Source of the DNA: Nocardioides daeguensis
Lineage (GTDB): Bacteria > Actinomycetota > Actinomycetes > Propionibacteriales > Nocardioidaceae
Length of the DNA stretch: 64,000 nucleotides
Direction: 5' to 3'
NCBI RefSeq assembly: GCF_019192965.1
Contig: NZ_JAHTKU010000020.1
Coordinates: 177,192 to 241,191 of the forward strand
The notes below the pieces were generated by a model that saw nothing but the letters and a program-made list of their open reading frames with translations, had not been told where the DNA came from and made no database searches. A program made the position numbers and the translations under genes. Of this stretch, positions 8,362 to 16,428 are shown one piece after another; the first letter of the stretch is position 1, and the number at the start of each line of letters is the position of its first letter.

Positions 8362-9495
8362 TCAGGACCTGAGGCCGGCCTCGACCAGGAGGGGCATGAC
8401 CTTCTCGCCGAACTGGGCCAGCTCCTGCTGGTAGTCGAGGAAGCCGAGGATCACGCCGTCCATGCCGGCCGCCGAGAGTCCACCCAGCTGCTCGACCACC
8501 TGCTCGGGCGTGCCGATGATCGGGTAGCCGCCGTAGCCCAGCACGAACCGCTCCTGGAACTCCCGCAGCTGGTTGGCGTAGGACTCGCTCTGCAGACCGA
8601 GGACCGACATGAGGTTGTTGGCCCCCTCCCAGTCGCCGGCGTCGAGGATCGCCTGCCGCACCGCGTCGGCCTCCGCCTCGGTGTCCCGGCAGATGACGAA
8701 CGCGTAGGTCATCAGCCCGATGTCGCGCTGGTAGTCGGTGCGGGCGACGTCGCGCACCTTCGTCGCGTACGCCGCGGCGTTGTCGAGGGTGTCGACGGTG
8801 GCGAAGTTGAAGTCGACGTGCTTGGCGGAGAACGCGATGCCCGCCGGCGAGTTGCCGGCGTTGACCAGCACCGGCCCGGGCTTCTGGACCGGCTTCGGCT
8901 GGGCCTGCCCAGCCTTGACGCTGAGGTAGCTGCCGGCGAAGTCGAAGGGCTCCTCGCTGGTCCACAGCTGCTTGACCACGCTCATCCACTCGTCGCCGAA
9001 GGCGTAGCGGTCGTCGTGCGGGCGCTGCTCGCCGAACATCTCCATCTCGGGGGAGAACCAGCCCATCACCGCGTTCAGGCCGAACCGGCCCGACGAGATG
9101 TGGTCCACGGTGGTCGCCATCTTGGCGGCCACGATGGGGTGGACCGTGGGGAGGTGCGTGGTGGCGAAGACCATGATGTTCTCGGTCGCCTCGGCCAGGC
9201 CCGCGGCCCAGGTGTAGGTCTCGAAGCACTCGCCGTTGAAGTCCGTGGCGCCGCCGAAGCCGCGCCAGCGGGCCACCGGCACCATCATCTCGAAGCCGAG
9301 GTCGTCGGCCGCACGGGCGATGGCGACGTTCTGCTCCCACGACGGACGGAAGGTCGTCTCGGCCTGGGTCATGGTGAGCCCGTTGCTGACGTTGGTGCCG
9401 AAGAGCCCGAGCTTGAGCTTCTGCTGGTTGTAGAGCGGCACATGGGCGGCGCGGTACTCCGCGAGCGCCTCGTCACGGCTGAGGGTCTGGGTCAT
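8362..9495 (-). CDS. RutA-like FMN-dependent monooxygenase (luciferase-like)
   Basis: This 377-aa TIM-barrel flavin monooxygenase resembles pyrimidine oxygenase RutA in several blocks: RGFGGATDFNGECFETYTW near residue 78, GRFGLNAVMGWFSPEMEMF near 135, the SAKHVDFNFATVD segment, and a C-terminal DGVILGFLDYQQELAQFGEKVMPLL. Members of this group take reduced FMN from a partner reductase and oxygenate amide, sulfone or related bonds. The partner is probably the flavin reductase at 10747 in the same operon. The rest of a pyrimidine (Rut) cluster is absent, so the substrate is probably different. Confidence 0.85.
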   Translation of the reverse strand: MTQTLSRDEALAEYRAAHVPLYNQQKLKLGLFGTNVSNGLTMTQAETTFRPSWEQNVAIARAADDLGFEMMVPVARWRGFGGATDFNGECFETYTWAAGLAEATENIMVFATTHLPTVHPIVAAKMATTVDHISSGRFGLNAVMGWFSPEMEMFGEQRPHDDRYAFGDEWMSVVKQLWTSEEPFDFAGSYLSVKAGQAQPKPVQKPGPVLVNAGNSPAGIAFSAKHVDFNFATVDTLDNAAAYATKVRDVARTDYQRDIGLMTYAFVICRDTEAEADAVRQAILDAGDWEGANNLMSVLGLQSESYANQLREFQERFVLGYGGYPIIGTPEQVVEQLGGLSAAGMDGVILGFLDYQQELAQFGEKVMPLLVEAGLRS

Positions 9496-9521
9496 GTCGG
9501 TTCCTTGTCTCGGTCGGTGGC

Positions 9522-9953
9522 TCAGGCGACCTCGAGGCCCGTCGCCTCGAGCGCGGCCCGAGCCACGGCCATGTCGTCGGTGTAGTGACCCCCGCTGACG
9601 CCCAGGGCGCCGACCAGCCGGCCCTCGACGTACAGCGGGTAGCCGCCGCCGAAGACGACCAGGCCCGGGACGTGCGGGATCCCGGTCGCGAGCGGCGGGT
9701 CGTTCTTGATGAACTCGTGCCACTGGTCGGTCGGGATCCCGAACGAGGCAGCGGTGCCTGCCTTGTCCTGGGCCAGTCGGATGCTGAGCAACGGCGCGCC
9801 GTCCATGCGGACGAACCCCTGGAGGGCGCCGCCGTGGTCGACGACGGCGACGGACATCGCCTTGCCGTGCTCGAGCGCGGCTGCCGTCGTCGCCGCGAGG
9901 AGCTCGCGCACGGACTCCGCGGTGAGCGAGTGGTGGGTGAAGGTGGTGGTCAT
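9522..9953 (-). CDS. HbpS/GlcG-like heme-binding domain protein
   Basis: This 143-aa protein is of the GlcG/HbpS (DUF336) family. It has the core VAVVDHGGALQGFVRMDGAPL near residue 35, the IRLAQDKAGTAASFG helix, VVFGGGYPLYVEGRLVGALGVSGG near 100, and a closing D-A-A-R-A helix. Members form octamers and bind heme, cobalamin or act beside dehydratases and oxygenases. It sits between the monooxygenase (27 bp away) and the SDR, and is probably an accessory subunit. Its ATG follows an AAGGAG site. Confidence 0.85.
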   Translation of the reverse strand: MTTTFTHHSLTAESVRELLAATTAAALEHGKAMSVAVVDHGGALQGFVRMDGAPLLSIRLAQDKAGTAASFGIPTDQWHEFIKNDPPLATGIPHVPGLVVFGGGYPLYVEGRLVGALGVSGGHYTDDMAVARAALEATGLEVA

Positions 9954-9967
9954 GGGGTGCTCCTTGC

Positions 9968-10735
9968 TCAGGTGAGGGACCAACCGCCGTCGACGGTCAG
10001 CACGGATCCGGTCATGAAGGTCGACTCGTCGCTGGCCAGGTAGAGCGCGAGGGAGACAACCTCCTCGGGCCGGCCGAGCCGTCCGACGACGGAGCCCTCG
10101 GCGAAGGCGCGCATGATCGGCTCGGCGTCGGGCTGGTCAGGGAGGGTGTCGATGAAGCTGCGCGGCATCGGGGTGTCGATCACGCCGGGACAGATGGCGT
10201 TCACCCGGATGCCGAGCGGCGCCAGGTCCACGGCTGCGCACTTGGAGAACATCGCGAGGCCGGCTTTCGCGGCGCCGTACGCCGACAGGTTGGGGAAGAC
10301 GGTCAGGGCGCCGACCGACGAGACGTTGATGATCGACGCGTCGCGGTCGGCCATCACCGGCGCCAGGCGCCGGGTGAGCAGGAAGACGCTCTTGAGGTTG
10401 ACGTCCTGGATGCGGTCCCACTCCTCCTCGGTGGTCTCGAGCAGGGGGCTGCCGAGGATGATGCCGTGGTTGGCGTAGAGGACGTCGAGGCCACCGAGGG
10501 CCTCGGCCGCCGCGGCCAGCTCCTCGACGCCGGCGGCAGAGGCGAGGTTCGTCGCCACGAAGGTGACCTCGAGACCCTTGTCCCGCAGCGTCGCCTCGAG
10601 CTCTGCGCCGGCGGCGGGGTCGAGGTCCGTGGCGAGGACGCGGGCACCCTCCTCGGCGAAGGTCCGGCAGGCGACCCTGCCCTGGCCTCCGGTGGCGCCG
10701 GTGATGAGCGCCGTCTTTCCCTGCAAACGAGCCAC
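9968..10735 (-). CDS. Short-chain dehydrogenase/reductase
   Basis: This 255-aa NAD(P)-dependent oxidoreductase has the cofactor loop TGATGGQGR near residue 14, NHG near 90, the catalytic Ser (NVSSVGA) near 142, the YGAAK Tyr-Lys pair near 155, and the usual PG turn (AICPGVIDTPM). The C-terminus DGGWSLT is typical of classical SDRs. The GTG at 10735 has GGAAG five bases upstream; a slightly longer ATG version would overlap the upstream gene. It likely oxidises an alcohol made by the RutA-like enzyme. Confidence 0.9.
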   Translation of the reverse strand: MARLQGKTALITGATGGQGRVACRTFAEEGARVLATDLDPAAGAELEATLRDKGLEVTFVATNLASAAGVEELAAAAEALGGLDVLYANHGIILGSPLLETTEEEWDRIQDVNLKSVFLLTRRLAPVMADRDASIINVSSVGALTVFPNLSAYGAAKAGLAMFSKCAAVDLAPLGIRVNAICPGVIDTPMPRSFIDTLPDQPDAEPIMRAFAEGSVVGRLGRPEEVVSLALYLASDESTFMTGSVLTVDGGWSLT

Positions 10736-10746
10736 GATGCTTCCTT

Positions 10747-11277
10747 TCATTGGTGGTGGGTTCCCGAGAGCGAGGCGTAACGGCCCCGGTGGAACAGCAA
10801 GGGCTCGCCCCGGTCGGCGGAGCCCATGGCCCCGACCCGGCCGAGGACGATGTGGTGGTCCCCGCCCTCGTGGACGTGCTCGACGCGGCAGTCGAGCCAG
10901 GCGAGGGAGTCCTCGAGGATCGGGTCGCCGCTGGGCGAGGGACGCCAGGTCACGTCGGCGTACTTGTCGATGCCCGAGGTCGCGAAGCGGTTGCTCAACG
11001 ACTCCTGCGCCGCGCTGAGGACGTTCACGCAGAACCGCCCTCCCGGGGCGATGCGCGGCCAGGTCGACGACGTGCGCGAGGGGCAGATCGTGATCAGCGG
11101 CGGGTCGAGGGACAGGGACGAGAAGGACTGGCAGGTGAAGCCGACGGGGCCTTCGGCGGTCTGGGCCGTCACGATGGTCAGGCCGGTCGCGAAGCTGCCG
11201 AGCAGTCCGCGGAAGTCCGTGGGCCGTGACGGGTCGAGCGCGGTGGGGGCGAGCGGGTTCTCCGCGGTCTGGGTCAT
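10747..11277 (-). CDS. Flavin reductase (RutF/HpaC-like)
   Basis: This 176-aa NAD(P)H:flavin oxidoreductase supplies reduced FMN. It has the fold's hallmark LLGSFATGLTIVTA near residue 25, a GFTCQSFSSLSLDPPLI segment near 46, and GGDHHIVLGRV near 140. It is the first gene of the minus-strand operon 11277-8362 and is the natural partner of the RutA-like oxygenase three genes downstream. A GGAG site precedes the ATG at 11277. Confidence 0.9.
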   Translation of the reverse strand: MTQTAENPLAPTALDPSRPTDFRGLLGSFATGLTIVTAQTAEGPVGFTCQSFSSLSLDPPLITICPSRTSSTWPRIAPGGRFCVNVLSAAQESLSNRFATSGIDKYADVTWRPSPSGDPILEDSLAWLDCRVEHVHEGGDHHIVLGRVGAMGSADRGEPLLFHRGRYASLSGTHHQ

Positions 11278-11521
11278 GGTCGCTCCTGGGTCGGGGGACG
11301 TTCCTGGTCGGCCTGCGGTGGTTGCGTGCTGCCGACGTGTGACCACTCTTGTGGCGCCGGTCACGGCCGGATATCCCGCTCACGCACGTCGTTGTCCCGA
11401 TCGCGAACGATCGACGCCAGCGCGCCACGGATGCCTCGACCGGGGCCGTGCGCGCCGTGTTCATTGGGGGCCGCACAGCACGCGTGCCGCGACTGCGCGG
11501 CGCCTTCGGACAGGAGCGGTG
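11278..11521. promoter_or_regulatory. Divergent promoter region with shared motif
   Basis: This 244-bp region drives the monooxygenase operon leftward and the lyase/leuD-like pair rightward. At 11397-11414 it holds CCGATCGCGAACGATCGA, whose CGATCG arms form an inverted repeat. A close relative (CCGATATGCGAACGACGA, 13092-13109) lies upstream of the AraC gene. This suggests the AraC regulator controls both regions. No clear -35/-10 pair was recognised. Confidence 0.4.
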
Positions 11522-12433
11522 ATGGACGTAGAGATCGTCGAGGTAGGGCCCCGGGACGGGTTGCAGAACGAGGCGGTGCACCTCTCCGTCGGGGAGCGGG
11601 TGGACCTGATCGCCCAGCTGGTGCGCGCCGGTGCCACCCGGGTGGAGGCGGTCGCCTTCGCGCACCCGGACCGGGTCCCGGCGATGGCCGGGGCCGAGGA
11701 GGTCATGGCGGCGGTCCCCCGCGCCCCGGGGCTCTCCTACGCCGGTCTGGTCCTCAACCGACGAGGCCTGCAGCGTGCCCTGGACTGCGGGGTCGACGAG
11801 GTCAACGTCGTGGTGTGCGCGAGCGACGCGCTGAGCCGTCGCAACCAGAACGTCGGCACCGACGAGGCCGTCGCCGCCGCGCAGGACGTCGTCGCGGGAG
11901 CCCGCACCGCCGGCCTGTTCACGACGGTCACCGTCGCCACCGCGTTCGGCTGCGTGCTGGAGGGCGAGATCGCCCCGGAGCGGGTCGCCGCGATCGGACG
12001 GGCCGCCGCCGACGCCGGGGCGGACGAGCTCTGCCTCGCCGACAGCGTCGGGGTCGGCGTACCGACGCAGGTGCACGGCCTGACCACGACCCTCGCCGAC
12101 CGGTGGGCGCCCGGGGCGCTGCGGTTCCACTTCCACAACACCCGCAACACCGGCTACGCCAACGCCGCCGCCGCCCTCCAGGCCGGAGTGCGCGTCCTGG
12201 ACGCCAGCGTCGGAGGGATCGGGGGCTGCCCGTTCGCCCCCAACGCGACGGGGAACATCGCCACCGAGGACCTGCTCTACCTGCTCGCCCGCAGCGGCCA
12301 CAGCACCGGCTGGGACGCCCCGGCACTCGTGCCGATCGCCCGGCTGCTGGAGCAGCGGCTGGGGCACGCCGTGCCGAGCCTGCTGCCGAAGGCCGGCCCG
12401 TTCCCCGGACCGCAGGCCGGCAGCACGGCCTGA
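11522..12433 (+). CDS. HMG-CoA lyase-like protein
   Basis: This 303-aa TIM-barrel lyase splits 3-hydroxy-3-methylglutaryl-CoA or a longer-chain analogue into acetyl-CoA (or similar) and acetoacetate. Catalytic and metal motifs are complete: GPRDGLQNE at residues 9-17, HFHNTRNTGYAN near 200, and GGIGGCPFAPNATGNIATED near 230 with the active-site Cys. In leucine (Liu) and acyclic terpene (Atu) breakdown, such lyases act after the carboxylase and hydratase steps. Those steps are also encoded in this window at 22-30 kb. The ATG follows GGAGCGGTG. Confidence 0.92.
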   Translation: MDVEIVEVGPRDGLQNEAVHLSVGERVDLIAQLVRAGATRVEAVAFAHPDRVPAMAGAEEVMAAVPRAPGLSYAGLVLNRRGLQRALDCGVDEVNVVVCASDALSRRNQNVGTDEAVAAAQDVVAGARTAGLFTTVTVATAFGCVLEGEIAPERVAAIGRAAADAGADELCLADSVGVGVPTQVHGLTTTLADRWAPGALRFHFHNTRNTGYANAAAALQAGVRVLDASVGGIGGCPFAPNATGNIATEDLLYLLARSGHSTGWDAPALVPIARLLEQRLGHAVPSLLPKAGPFPGPQAGSTA

Positions 12434-12448
12434 GGAGGAGACCGCGTC

Positions 12449-13039
12449 ATGGAGAAGTTCACCGCCCACACCGGTACGGCGCTCCCGCTGCGCCGCAGCA
12501 ACGTCGACACCGACCAGATCCTGCCGGGCGCCTTCCTCAAGCGGGTCGCGCGCACCGGCTTCGAGGACGCGCTCTTCCACGGCTGGCGCTCCGAGCCCGG
12601 CTTCGTCCTCGACGACCCCCGCCATGCGGGAGCCTCGATCCTCCTCGCCGGTCCCGACTTCGGCACCGGATCCTCGCGCGAGCATGCGGTCTGGGCGCTC
12701 ATGGACTACGGCTTCAAGGTCGTGCTCTCGAGCCGCTTCGCCGACATCTTCCGCGGCAACTCCGGCAAGGCGGGGCTGCTCTCGGTCCCGGTCGAGCAGG
12801 ACGTCATCGAGCAGCTGTGGGCGGCGATCGAGGCCGACCCGACGACGCAGATCACCGTGGACCTCGAGTCCCGCACGGTGACCTGCGGTGACCTGGTGGC
12901 GCCCTTCCAGATCGACGACTACACGCGCTACCGCCTGCTCAACGGGCTCGACGACATCGGCATCACGCTGGGCCACGAGGCCGACATCGCGGCGTACGAG
13001 AGCAGCCGTCCGAGCTGGAAGCCGGTCACCCTGCGCTGA
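12449..13039 (+). CDS. leuD: LeuD-like dehydratase small subunit (orphan)
   Basis: This 196-aa protein is the swivelling domain of the aconitase family, normally the small subunit of isopropylmalate isomerase. It has [19 protein letters not shown] near residue 10 and [17 protein letters not shown] near 70. No large subunit (leuC) is in the window. The gene starts 15 bp after the lyase with its own GGAGGAG site, so the two are co-transcribed. It may be genuine LeuD paired with a distant LeuC, or part of a different hydro-lyase used in the local catabolic pathway. The symbol reflects family only. Confidence 0.85.
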   Translation: MEKFTAHTGTALPLRRSNVDTDQILPGAFLKRVARTGFEDALFHGWRSEPGFVLDDPRHAGASILLAGPDFGTGSSREHAVWALMDYGFKVVLSSRFADIFRGNSGKAGLLSVPVEQDVIEQLWAAIEADPTTQITVDLESRTVTCGDLVAPFQIDDYTRYRLLNGLDDIGITLGHEADIAAYESSRPSWKPVTLR

Positions 13040-13091
13040 GCGCCGTCACGGACCGGTCCCCGCCGCGCCCGGGGCCCGGCCCGGCGACTAT

Positions 13092-13172
13092 CCGATATGC
13101 GAACGACGAGGGTCGCGAGCGTGGACATGCCGCACGTCGGGCCCCACCATGGCTGTGTCGTCACGTGACGAC
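13092..13172. promoter_or_regulatory. Candidate AraC control sites
   Basis: CCGATATGCGAACGACGA at 13092-13109 resembles the motif at 11397-11414. A perfect 16-bp palindrome, GTCGTCACGTGACGAC, stands at 13157-13172, 25 bp before the AraC start codon. Both are candidates for autoregulation. There is no biochemical support beyond sequence and position. Confidence 0.4.
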
Positions 13173-13197
13173 GGTCACTCGACGCGAGGGGGAGTCC

Positions 13198-14181
13198 ATG
13201 GCGGTCGTCGCCGGTCGTCTCGACATCCCCGTCCTGCGGGCGGAGGACGTCGACGGGGCGCACGAGCACATCTCCACGGTCTACATCCCGCACCGCCTGG
13301 TCCCGCTCGACGGCCCCGGCCTGGGGTTCAAGATGGCGTACTTCCAGACGCCGCGACTGACCTTCGGCCACGTCACCTACGGCGCGGAGATCGACCTGCT
13401 GTGCCCCGAGATGGAGTCCTACTTCCACCTCAACCTCACGCTCGCCGGCCACACGAGGGTGGCCCAGGGCGGCCGTCGAGGCATCACCTCGGGCCGCCAC
13501 ACGGGCGCCGTGTTCAACCCCGAGGACGACTACCGCGTCCACTGGAGCCACGACGCGGTCCAGTACGCGCTCAAGCTCCCGGCCCGAGCACTTCACGACC
13601 AGCTCGCCGTACTGCTGGGCCGTCCCGGCGACCCCCTGGTCTTCGACCTCACCTTCGACCTCGGGGCCGAGCAGGGGCGCAGCCTGATCGCCGCGGTCAA
13701 CCACCTCCGTCTGCGCTACGGGACGATGAGCGCCCACGGCACCCAGTCGCGCGCCGTGATCTCCCAGCTCGAGTCCTACGTGCTCACCCAGGTGCTCCTC
13801 GCCACCCGGCACAACCACAGCGACGACCTCGCCGACCAGCCCGTCGGCGCCGGCCGCCAGCACGTACGCCGGGCGGCACAGCTGATCGAGGAGCGGGCGG
13901 GCGAGCCGTGGACCGTCGAGACCCTGGCCAGCGCGGTCTTCGTCGGCGCCCGGGCGCTGCAGGTCGGATTCCGCAAGGACCTCGGGGTGACCCCGATGGA
14001 GTACCTGCGGGAGGTCCGGCTGTTGCGGGCCCGCGACGACCTGCTCAGCAGCCCGGCCTCGGTCCAGGTCAGCGACATCGCCACTCGCTGGGGCTTCTTC
14101 CACCTCGGCCGGTTCTCCCAGCTCTTCCGCGAGCGGTTCGGCGTCCTTCCCTCCGAGTGCCTCCGGCGGCGACTCGACTGA
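13198..14181 (+). CDS. AraC family transcriptional regulator
   Basis: This 327-aa regulator has an N-terminal domain of about 210 residues like the AraC ligand-binding 2 family (YFHLNLTLAGHTRV near residue 78) and a C-terminal double helix-turn-helix (residues about 225-327). The latter includes WTVETLASAVFVGARALQVGF and ATRWGFFHLGRFSQLFRERFG. GGGGGAG lies five bases before the ATG at 13198. It follows the leuD-like gene on the same strand and probably controls the divergent catabolic genes at 11.4 kb. Confidence 0.88.
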   Translation: MAVVAGRLDIPVLRAEDVDGAHEHISTVYIPHRLVPLDGPGLGFKMAYFQTPRLTFGHVTYGAEIDLLCPEMESYFHLNLTLAGHTRVAQGGRRGITSGRHTGAVFNPEDDYRVHWSHDAVQYALKLPARALHDQLAVLLGRPGDPLVFDLTFDLGAEQGRSLIAAVNHLRLRYGTMSAHGTQSRAVISQLESYVLTQVLLATRHNHSDDLADQPVGAGRQHVRRAAQLIEERAGEPWTVETLASAVFVGARALQVGFRKDLGVTPMEYLREVRLLRARDDLLSSPASVQVSDIATRWGFFHLGRFSQLFRERFGVLPSECLRRRLD

Positions 14182-14209
14182 GGCACGCTGCGACCCGCGT
14201 CGGACGCGT

Positions 14210-15064
14210 TCAGGCCGTGACGGCGTCCGGCGCTGCGGGACGGGCCGCGACCGGGGGGCGTCGAGTGGCGTCCGCCGCGGCGTCCTGGGTGGCCAGCAGC
14301 AGTCGCCCGGACCACCACAGGGCCGTGGCCGCGAGTGCGACGCTGACGAACGCGGAGGCGAAGAGCAGCCCGCCGTTCGGGTCGGGCGAGGAGTTCTGCA
14401 GGATCAGGGTCGGGAATCCGGCGCCGATCACGTCGTAGGCGAAGTTGGCGGGGAAGAGGGCGAAGACCACGAGCTGATGCCTGACATCGGTGGTCTTGAG
14501 CCGGATGACCGCGCAGAGAACGGCGAAGCCGGTGATCTGGGCGCCCTCCATGAAGGCGATGAAGAGCGGGTAGTCGAAGACGCGCCACGGCGACTCGCCG
14601 TAGTAGACGTAGAGGTCCAGGTTGATCGCCGTGATCTCGAAGATCGCGGTGGTGAGCGTCGTCAGTGCCCCCAGCTTGAAGATGCGACCCATCGTCGCGT
14701 TCTCGCTGAGCGAGCGGTACAGCACCAGTGCGGGCAGGCCGAAGACCATGACGTAGGCAGGCATGACCCACACCGGCTGGGGGAGCCCGAAGCTCGTGAA
14801 GAGGGTCCACTGCTCGCCGGCATCCAACCAGTGCAGGTGGTAGGTGATGTCGTAGATCGGCTCGATCACGCTGCCCGCGGCGACGGCGAGGACCAGGAAC
14901 AGCGGGAACGGAGACCGCTCGCTGCGCGCCATCCGCGCCCCGTGGATCACCAGCGCAGCGGTGCCCGCCCAGAGCACCAGGGTGGCGACCGTCTGCATCG
15001 TCGTGTTCAGCGGAAGGTCGTAGGGAGGTGCAGGGGGCTGCGGCGGCACCATGCTCACCATCAT
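14210..15064 (-). CDS. AveC-like multi-pass membrane protein, copy 1
   Basis: This 284-aa protein has about seven membrane segments. It carries IEPIYDITYHLHW near residue 66 and IFEITAINLDLYVYYG followed by PLFIAFMEG near 140-165. The same blocks occur in the protein at 52505, so the two are paralogues. The pattern resembles AveC, the spirocyclase family of avermectin producers, though most relatives are uncharacterised. AAGGAG precedes the ATG. It is convergent to the AraC gene. The AveC relation is a by-eye judgement. Confidence 0.55.
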   Translation of the reverse strand: MMVSMVPPQPPAPPYDLPLNTTMQTVATLVLWAGTAALVIHGARMARSERSPFPLFLVLAVAAGSVIEPIYDITYHLHWLDAGEQWTLFTSFGLPQPVWVMPAYVMVFGLPALVLYRSLSENATMGRIFKLGALTTLTTAIFEITAINLDLYVYYGESPWRVFDYPLFIAFMEGAQITGFAVLCAVIRLKTTDVRHQLVVFALFPANFAYDVIGAGFPTLILQNSSPDPNGGLLFASAFVSVALAATALWWSGRLLLATQDAAADATRRPPVAARPAAPDAVTA

Positions 15065-15167
15065 CGAGATCTCCTTCGTGGCGGATGTCCGGCGGTGCCC
15101 AGGGTCCGGCTCCGGCCGTGTTCCTCAGCCGGGGAGGCGAGCCACCTGCCTGATCGCTGCCGCGAAC

Positions 15168-16319
15168 CTAGGCGGCGCTCCCCGCCACCACGTCCCCCCG
15201 CATGAGGTTGTCGGGGGGCCGATGGGGTGATCCACCGTCCGGTGCCGCGCGACGGGCGAGGAGGCAGGAAAGTGCGGCGACGAGCGGGAAACCGGGCGCC
15301 ACCATGAGTCCGGTCAGGAGGCCGGCAGACCAGCCACCGGCGAGGGCCGCGGGGACCGCGGCGGCCAGGACCGCCCACGGCACCGTCGCGGCGGCGCGGA
15401 GCAGGACCACCGCGTCGGGGGACACGCCTGACCCTCCCGTGCCCCGCCCCCGCAGGGCCGCCCCGGAGCAGCCGAGCAGCAACGCAAGGCTCGGGACCAC
15501 GTGGAACAGGACGTGCCCCTCCACCGGCGCACTCGCCGCGGCGACGACGCACGCCAGGCCCACGGATCCGAGCAGGGCAGCGCCCAGGACGCAGCGGCGC
15601 GACGCCGCGCAACGCCCGATCTCCGCTCGTCCCGCAGCACCACCGGCCGGCAGGAGGGCGGCGATCACCCCGCCTGCCGGGGCGACCACGGCGAGCAGGA
15701 CCGCGCCGCTCTCGATGTTCGTCAGCATGTCCCGTCCCGGGAAGAGCGGTGCGAGCAGCGTCCAGGTCAACCGCAGGACCGGGGCGGTGAGCAGGAAGGC
15801 GATGTGAAGCGTCATCCATGCCCGATGGGCACCCGTGTGGCCGCGGACCGCCTCGAGCGCGGCGAGCCAGGCGGTCCCGAGAGTGCTCAGGGCAAGGACC
15901 CAGAGCTGGGCGCGAAAAGCCTCCTGCCCCGGTCCGGGGCCCGGGGCGGAGGCGACGAGGAACAGCATGGCCGCGACCATCGAGACCGTCACCACGGCCA
16001 CGTGGGCGACACCGACCACCCGGTGCCAGCGCGCCGGCCCCAGCATCTGGCGCACCGCCAGGAGCAGGCAGGCCGCCCCGAGGACGGTGTGCACCAGCAT
16101 CAACACCCGATGGTCGGCGTAGTCGGCGTCGCGCAGAGCACTGACCGATCCCGGTCCGGCTGCGTAGCGATCACCCGCGAGTCGACGATCGAGCAGGTCC
16201 TGGAGGTGGGGAGCTCCCGGGACGAAGGCGGACCAGGCCGCCGTCGACGCGATCGGCGCATAGGCGAGGGCGACCGCGACCACGAGCAGGCGCGCGGCAC
16301 GGCGTGGACCTCCGACCAT
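15168..16319 (-). CDS. DUF2306-like multi-pass membrane protein
   Basis: This 383-aa membrane protein has about ten hydrophobic segments. The central part resembles DUF2306 proteins: a His-rich helix pair (HRVLMLVHTVLGAACLL, RWHRVVGVAHV) and then HRAWMTLHIAFLLTAPVLRL, with repeated conserved His/Arg. Function of the family is unknown; the histidines could bind heme. The ATG at 16319 follows AGGCAGGAAC. It lies between the LuxR pair and the AveC-like gene, all on the minus strand, and may be read with them. Confidence 0.65.
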   Translation of the reverse strand: MVGGPRRAARLLVVAVALAYAPIASTAAWSAFVPGAPHLQDLLDRRLAGDRYAAGPGSVSALRDADYADHRVLMLVHTVLGAACLLLAVRQMLGPARWHRVVGVAHVAVVTVSMVAAMLFLVASAPGPGPGQEAFRAQLWVLALSTLGTAWLAALEAVRGHTGAHRAWMTLHIAFLLTAPVLRLTWTLLAPLFPGRDMLTNIESGAVLLAVVAPAGGVIAALLPAGGAAGRAEIGRCAASRRCVLGAALLGSVGLACVVAAASAPVEGHVLFHVVPSLALLLGCSGAALRGRGTGGSGVSPDAVVLLRAAATVPWAVLAAAVPAALAGGWSAGLLTGLMVAPGFPLVAALSCLLARRAAPDGGSPHRPPDNLMRGDVVAGSAA

Positions 16320-16428
16320 GTTCCTGCCTCCCGCCGCCCCGGCCCGGTCGCCGGGGTGGCGACCGGACACGAGTGTGCAACCGCAGCGGTCCGGTCCTCA
16401 TCGCCAGCGAGGAGGAGATGGCTCCACC

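Noticed and set aside
10736..10750. ATG at 10750 as the SDR start.
   Set aside because: It would overlap the flavin reductase end. The GTG at 10735 has a better ribosome site and fits the family N-terminus.
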